Shown here piece after piece: positions 6,746 through 10,536 of a stretch of DNA of 10,536 bases. The notes beneath the pieces were generated by a model. The model did not search any database and had not been told where the DNA came from. It saw only the letters and a list, made by a program, of their open reading frames with translations. Position numbers and translations under genes: made by a program. Each line of letters opens with the position of its first letter. Within the stretch, counting starts at the first letter, position 1. The DNA is from JACRBT01 sp964474285 (GTDB lineage Bacteria > Chloroflexota > Dehalococcoidia > Tepidiformales > Tepidiformaceae): positions 1-10,536 of the forward strand of contig CAYYSD010000111.1 in assembly GCA_964474285.1 (NCBI GenBank), read 5' to 3'.

Positions 6746-9700
6746 ATGAGCATCGTGAACGAACTCCTGGCACGCCACCACGAACGGCTTTCGGGCTTTC
6801 CGGCGCCGCTGGAGCAACTCTTCGAAGGCAGCTTGCGGGCGCTCCAGAACCGCCTGAGCCCGTCACAGCTCCAGAGCTGGTCCGAGACCGGCATCGAGCT
6901 GACGGCCCTCAGCCTGCGTTCGTGGGAGGCGGCGGCGGAATACTTCCGGGCCGCGCCGCAGATGCCCGAGAACGTGACCTGGGAGGCGCTCGAAAGCCTC
7001 GGCCGCGAGGCGCTCCACATGGCCACCGAGTCGGCGCCGCTCGCGGTCTCGTTCCTGCGTGCGTCCCCGGCCGTCCTGCACGCCGTTGGGCCCGGCCACG
7101 TCCGCCAATGGGCCGACCTGGGGCGCAGGCTCTACAAAGGCAACTGGAAGAGCTCTTCGCTTGCCGCCCAGTTTTACGATCTCAGCCCGCGGGTCTTCGA
7201 GGTGCTTCGGCCGGGCCAGGCCGCGCGTCTCGTGCTTTTCGTCGACGAGCTTGCGCGTCACAGCTACGAACTTGCGGCCGCTTGCCTGACGACCGCGCCC
7301 GACGTGCTTCACCGCCTCGACGAAGAGGATCGGCTGCCGTTCCTGACGTTCGCGGTCGAACTCGCGCAGAGCAGCTGGGCGGATTCGCGGCTGTATTTCG
7401 AGCGCGGCGCGCCGCTGCTCCACAAGGTGCACCAGCCGCTGCGCGAACGTTATCTCCTGCTCGCTGCCCAGGTCGCGCGGGGGCACACGCGCTCGGCGTT
7501 CCAGTACTTCGAAGACGCCGCCCAGTCGCTCGCGGACCTGGAGCCGGATGACCACTTCCGCGTCATCGAACTGAGCGAGAAGCTGGCCCCCTACTCCCCG
7601 TCGGCGGCGATGGACTTCCTCACGAACGTGCCCATAGTGCTCCAGCGGATCCGGCTCGACGAACTGGATGCCTGGCACGCGAGCGGCCTTCAGATTCTGC
7701 AGCACACCCACGATGGGGGCGAAGCGTACTTCCGGCTGCAGTCCACGCGCAGCGAGGACATCCTGGAGACGCTCTCCGCACGAGTCGAACTCTCGCGTGT
7801 GGGCGAGATTCTGCGGCTCTACTGCAAAGCGTTGACGGGGCGGAACCTGAGCATTCAGACGACTGCGACGCTGGCGGAAAAGGGCATCGGCTGGATTGAC
7901 CAGTCCCGGGCGAGCACCGAGGGGACGACGATCTTCCTGCCCGAGCTGATGGAAAGGTATCACGACAAGGAAGACAACTTCGCGGCGATGAAGGTGTTTG
8001 CGACCCACCAGGCCGCGCGGCTTGAATTCGGCAGCTTCGAATTCCAGATGGACCGCCCTGCGTCCGTCTTCGAAAACGACCGCCCCTTCGCGCTCGAACA
8101 TTCGCCGCAGAGCAACGCGGCGACGGATGTTGAACGCTTCTTCGACCTTTTCCCAGATCGCCAGATGGCGAGTGACCTTTACACCATCGTCGAGGACACC
8201 CGAATCGATTCCGCCATCCGCAGGGAATACGGGGGCATCCGGCGGCCGCTTTCGCGCATGCAGCAGGCCGCGCTCGAAAACCGGCCCTCGATTCGCGAAA
8301 TGCCGCTCCGGCAGGCGTTCGTGGAGAACCTCGTTCGCGCCAGCATCGACGGCCGTAGCCGGATGCTGTGGCCCCGCGACCAGGGTGCGGTGCTCGCGAC
8401 CGGTCTCGAAGTGCTGGACCGGATCGCCGACCCTGCGGCCACCATCGAGGACACCGCCGAGGCGACGCTGCGGCTGTACCGGGTCGCCTCGAAAATCGTG
8501 AACCAGCCCTCGGACGACGTGGACTGGCTCGAAGGAGAGCCTGACTCGGCCCAGAAGCTTTCGATGGAGATGGGCGGCGAGGATGGCGCGAGCGGCGGCC
8601 AGCCTTCCATGGGCCAGGCGGGCGAGGGTGAACAGGACTACGAACAGGCCCAGGAGGTCGATTACCGGGGCGACTTCAAGCCCGAGCTCGTCTCTCTGCT
8701 CATGAAGCTGCGACAGGATGCCCAGGGCGGCGACGCCGGGCAGCAGAACGCGCAGGCACTGACGCCGGAGCAGTTGCAGGAACTCCTCGAGAAGAGCGTC
8801 GACATTGATATCGACTCGCTGATGGACGGCGACCTCGATTCCACGACGGGGCAGTTCCTTTCGAACCTCATGAAGGAAGCCGGCACGCCGGCGAGCGAGA
8901 AGTCGGACAAGGGCGACCCGACGAACGACAGCAGCACCGGCGCGGGGGAGGGCGAGGAGCCACTCGCGCCCATCGTCACGGTCTACTACTACGATGAGTG
9001 GGATTTTCGGGCGCAGGACTACAAGCCGCGCTGGTGCGCCGTGAAGGAATCGAAGCTCGAGCAGGGCGAAGACGACTTCTATGAAGGCGCGCTGCGAGAG
9101 CACGCGGGTCTCGTGGCGCAGACGCGAAAGCAGTTCGAGCTGATGAAGCCCGAGATGTTTCGCAAGATCAAGCGGCTGCCGGACGGCGAGGACTTCGACC
9201 TGGATGCCGCTATCGAGTGGATGATCGAGAAACGTTCGGGGACGAACCCGGCCGACAAGATCTACTGGCGCCGCAACAAGATCGAGCGGGACGTGGCCGT
9301 CGCGTTTCTGATCGACATGTCGGCGAGCACGGACGAGGAAATCAACAAGCGCGAGAAGAAGTATGACGACGATGACTACGACGACGACCCGCGCAAGTAT
9401 CTGAGCTGGTGGGTTTCCAAGCGGCGCGCTGAAATCTCGGCGCCTCCGAAGCGCATCATCGACCTGGAGAAGGAGTCGACGGTGCTGCTGATGACGGCGC
9501 TGGAGACGATCGGCGACCAATACGGCATCTACGGCTTCAGTGGCTATGGCCGGGACAATGTTGAATTCTTCGTGATCAAGGACTTCGACGAGGATCTCGA
9601 CCAGCCAATCAAACGCCGGCTCGACAAGATCGTTCCGATTCGATCGACGCGCATGGGTCCGGCCATCCGGCACGCAACCTATAAGCTCAAGATGACCGAA

Positions 9701-9976
9701 GCGAAGGTGAAGATCCTCTTCCTGCTGAGCGACGGCCGTCCCCAGGATCACGGGTATGGGCGCGACCGGACGGAGAAGGAATATGCCATCCACGACACGA
9801 AGCAGGCGCTGAACGAGGCGAAACGTGAAGGGATCACGCCGTTCGCGCTGACGGTCGACAGGTCCGGGCACGACTACCTGAAGACCATGTGCGAGGACAT
9901 GGGATATGAAGTCGTGGCGGACATCGAACAGCTGCCGAGCAGGCTGCCAACACTGTATCGCCGCCTCACTGAGTGA
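6746..9976 (+). CDS. Long CbbO/NorD-like VWA-domain protein
   Basis: 1076 residues, larger than typical NorD (about 600-650) and CbbO (about 750-800). Layout: an N-terminal array of about eight helical repeats (40-343); a conserved NorD/CbbO core with FLPELMERYHDKEDNF, THQAARLEFGSFEF (420-434) and the EDTRID...YGGIRR signature (483-500); a Gly/Gln/acidic linker (about 595-640); a second low-complexity acidic linker (about 712-742); DEWDFRAQDYKPRWCAV (750-766); and a C-terminal VWA domain. The MIDAS is complete: D857, S859, S861 (DMSAS), T968 and D996 (SDG). The acidic stretch YDDDDYDDD (873-881) lies between MIDAS and the next helix. The start ATG 6746 has only a weak GGGGG-type ribosome site. 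By family, it recruits the client for the AAA+ ring encoded upstream. No membrane segment or signal peptide is seen, so it is cytoplasmic. The client is unknown. Confidence 0.93.
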   Translation: MSIVNELLARHHERLSGFPAPLEQLFEGSLRALQNRLSPSQLQSWSETGIELTALSLRSWEAAAEYFRAAPQMPENVTWEALESLGREALHMATESAPLAVSFLRASPAVLHAVGPGHVRQWADLGRRLYKGNWKSSSLAAQFYDLSPRVFEVLRPGQAARLVLFVDELARHSYELAAACLTTAPDVLHRLDEEDRLPFLTFAVELAQSSWADSRLYFERGAPLLHKVHQPLRERYLLLAAQVARGHTRSAFQYFEDAAQSLADLEPDDHFRVIELSEKLAPYSPSAAMDFLTNVPIVLQRIRLDELDAWHASGLQILQHTHDGGEAYFRLQSTRSEDILETLSARVELSRVGEILRLYCKALTGRNLSIQTTATLAEKGIGWIDQSRASTEGTTIFLPELMERYHDKEDNFAAMKVFATHQAARLEFGSFEFQMDRPASVFENDRPFALEHSPQSNAATDVERFFDLFPDRQMASDLYTIVEDTRIDSAIRREYGGIRRPLSRMQQAALENRPSIREMPLRQAFVENLVRASIDGRSRMLWPRDQGAVLATGLEVLDRIADPAATIEDTAEATLRLYRVASKIVNQPSDDVDWLEGEPDSAQKLSMEMGGEDGASGGQPSMGQAGEGEQDYEQAQEVDYRGDFKPELVSLLMKLRQDAQGGDAGQQNAQALTPEQLQELLEKSVDIDIDSLMDGDLDSTTGQFLSNLMKEAGTPASEKSDKGDPTNDSSTGAGEGEEPLAPIVTVYYYDEWDFRAQDYKPRWCAVKESKLEQGEDDFYEGALREHAGLVAQTRKQFELMKPEMFRKIKRLPDGEDFDLDAAIEWMIEKRSGTNPADKIYWRRNKIERDVAVAFLIDMSASTDEEINKREKKYDDDDYDDDPRKYLSWWVSKRRAEISAPPKRIIDLEKESTVLLMTALETIGDQYGIYGFSGYGRDNVEFFVIKDFDEDLDQPIKRRLDKIVPIRSTRMGPAIRHATYKLKMTEAKVKILFLLSDGRPQDHGYGRDRTEKEYAIHDTKQALNEAKREGITPFALTVDRSGHDYLKTMCEDMGYEVVADIEQLPSRLPTLYRRLTE
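6863..7774 (+). repeat. Protein-level array of eight helical repeats in the VWA protein
   Basis: About eight diverged units start near residues 40, 80, 118, 158, 195, 232, 269 and 307, a period of 37-38 residues. The shared pattern is a helix like (L/W)xxLGxxLA, then S/W-xxAxxYF, then xx(S/A)PxVLxxL. Examples are EAAAEYFRAAPQM, AVSFLRASPAVLHAV, AAQFYDLSPRVFEVL, AAACLTTAPDVLHRL, SRLYFERGAPLLHKV and AAMDFLTNVPIVLQRI. The units probably stack as an alpha-solenoid for protein binding. Similarity is at protein level only; the DNA is not tandemly repeated. Confidence 0.7.
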
Positions 9977-9982
9977 GCGGGG

Positions 9983-10324
9983 ATGCCGCGATATGTGGTG
10001 TGCCCATTCTTCAATGGCCACGTCGAGGTTACTGAAGAGCGCGAAGAACACATTCGAAGCAGTCATCTCGAGGCTGCTCTCGCGTTGCTTGAGGCACTCG
10101 ACGAGACGGTCCGTTCGCCTGATCTTGTTCTGAGACGGTCGGAAGCGGAATCCGAGTGGGCGTTTGTGCGAGCCCTGGGGAGCGAAGCGATTACCAATTA
10201 CGCGTTGGTAATCGTCGTGAGGGACCGTGTAGGATCGGAGAGTGGCACCGTGAGGCACTGGGTCGTGACGGCGTACATTGCGCGACGGTTGCCGCGGTGG
10301 AGGGTTGAATGGCAGCGAAGCTAG
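9983..10324 (+). CDS. PBECR2-like (phage Barnase-EndoU-ColicinE5/D-RelE fold) putative nuclease/toxin
   Basis: 113 residues beginning YVVCPFFNGHVEVTEERE, then EHIRSSH (22-28), a helix, the SPDLVLRR segment (45-52) that looks like the family's DPDEVR segment, a strand NYALVIVVRD (72-81), and the ending HWVVTAYIARRL...VEWQRS (92-113). From memory this pattern fits small BECR-fold proteins annotated PBECR2 or DUF4258 in cyanobacteria and Chloroflexota, which often sit next to DUF2283 genes, as here. The motif usually seen as HIxxRHP is HIRSSHL, so activity is uncertain. The ATG is only 6 nt after the VWA stop and has no well-spaced Shine-Dalgarno, which suggests translational coupling. Its stop lies inside the next gene (16-nt overlap). 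RNA cleavage as a toxin is an inference from fold and context. Confidence 0.7.
   Translation: MPRYVVCPFFNGHVEVTEEREEHIRSSHLEAALALLEALDETVRSPDLVLRRSEAESEWAFVRALGSEAITNYALVIVVRDRVGSESGTVRHWVVTAYIARRLPRWRVEWQRS
10299..10304 (+). promoter_or_regulatory. Ribosome binding site of the DUF2283 gene
   Basis: GGAGGG lies 4 nt before the ATG at 10309 and inside the upstream coding sequence. It supports independent strong translation of the putative antitoxin gene, which has a much better site than its upstream partner. Confidence 0.6.
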
Positions 10325-10536
10325 TCCTGTCCTATGACCGCGAGGGTGACATCCTCCACATTGAGATCGAACCGCCACACGGGAGCCCCGTGTTCTCGTT
10401 TCTCGATGGAGATATCGTTGCTCGTAGCCACCCGGAAACAGGAGCCGTTGACCACATTGACATCCTTGGGTTTTCGCGCCGGTTCCCGACCCTGGACACG
10501 ACTGTCGAGGTGCCCGTAACCGTGGAGATGACTCTC
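10309..10536 (+). CDS. DUF2283 family protein, 3'-truncated by the window edge; putative antitoxin
   Basis: The frame from ATG 10309 stays open to the window end (76 codons, no stop). It starts AAKLVLSYDREGDILHIEIE, the typical DUF2283 opening (YDxExDxLYI-like), followed by DGDIVARSHPETGAVDHIDI and LGFSRRFP, also typical of the family; the end visible is VEVPVTVEM, close to the expected C terminus. The start overlaps the preceding gene by 16 nt, the arrangement of co-translated two-gene modules. DUF2283 proteins are small and of unproven function; an antitoxin role is inferred from being paired with a BECR-fold partner. Confidence 0.75.
   Translation, partial: MAAKLVLSYDREGDILHIEIEPPHGSPVFSFLDGDIVARSHPETGAVDHIDILGFSRRFPTLDTTVEVPVTVEMTL

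Noticed and set aside
5190..9976. Naming the pair cbbQ/cbbO or norQ/norD
   Set aside because: The families are too similar to separate by eye, and no Rubisco or nitric oxide reductase gene is in the window to decide.
6863..10378. A 1171-codon open frame on the minus strand opposite the VWA gene
   Set aside because: It is antisense to a gene with clear family motifs and a complete MIDAS, and runs through two further coding sequences. Its composition is rich in R, V, L, D and H with no recognisable domain. Long antisense frames are expected from GC-rich codon use.

Overview
This is a GC-rich (roughly 60-65% by eye), gene-dense bacterial chromosome segment. It has short intergenic gaps, some GTG/TTG starts, and no rRNA, tRNA, CRISPR array, insertion sequence or phage gene that I can see. 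The mix of genes (RadA, acetyl-CoA synthetase, a LysM/SLT transglycosylase, CoaE, a CbbQ/NorQ-type AAA+ ATPase with a very long VWA partner, and a PBECR2-like/DUF2283 pair) reads like an environmental, possibly thermophilic or oligotrophic, bacterium. Chloroflexota (Dehalococcoidia/Tepidiforma-like) is my best guess from gene style only. No taxonomic marker is present to prove it.

Layout. (1) 2-955, plus strand: the 3' two thirds of radA, cut by the left edge. (2) 952-1317, minus: a small STAS/SpoIIAA-like protein whose stop codon overlaps that of radA. (3) 1407-3383, minus: complete acsA. Between (2) and (3) lies a CRP/FNR-like half-symmetric site. (4) 3384-3614: a divergent control region containing an AT-rich 17-bp near-palindrome. 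(5) 3615-4424, plus: a secreted two-LysM lytic transglycosylase. (6) 4546 to the right edge, plus: a compact run of six co-directional genes, coaE, a CbbQ/NorQ-like AAA+ ATPase, a calcineurin-like metallophosphoesterase, a 1076-aa CbbO/NorD-like VWA protein, a PBECR2-like putative nuclease and a DUF2283 protein cut by the right edge.

How the genes work together. AcsA activates acetate to acetyl-CoA, and CoaE makes the last step of CoA; they lie in different transcription units. The AAA+ and VWA genes form a recognisable Q/O (Q/D) pair. In known cases such a pair is an ATP-driven remodelling machine: the ring-forming ATPase provides force and the VWA/MIDAS protein recruits a client, such as Rubisco for CbbQO or nitric oxide reductase for NorQD. 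No such client is encoded here, and a metallophosphoesterase gene sits between the two partners. The client is therefore unknown, and this is the most interesting part of the window. The VWA protein carries about eight helical repeats of 37-38 residues at its N terminus and an acidic insertion just after the MIDAS motif. The final two genes look like a toxin-antitoxin-type pair following the VWA gene by 6 nt.
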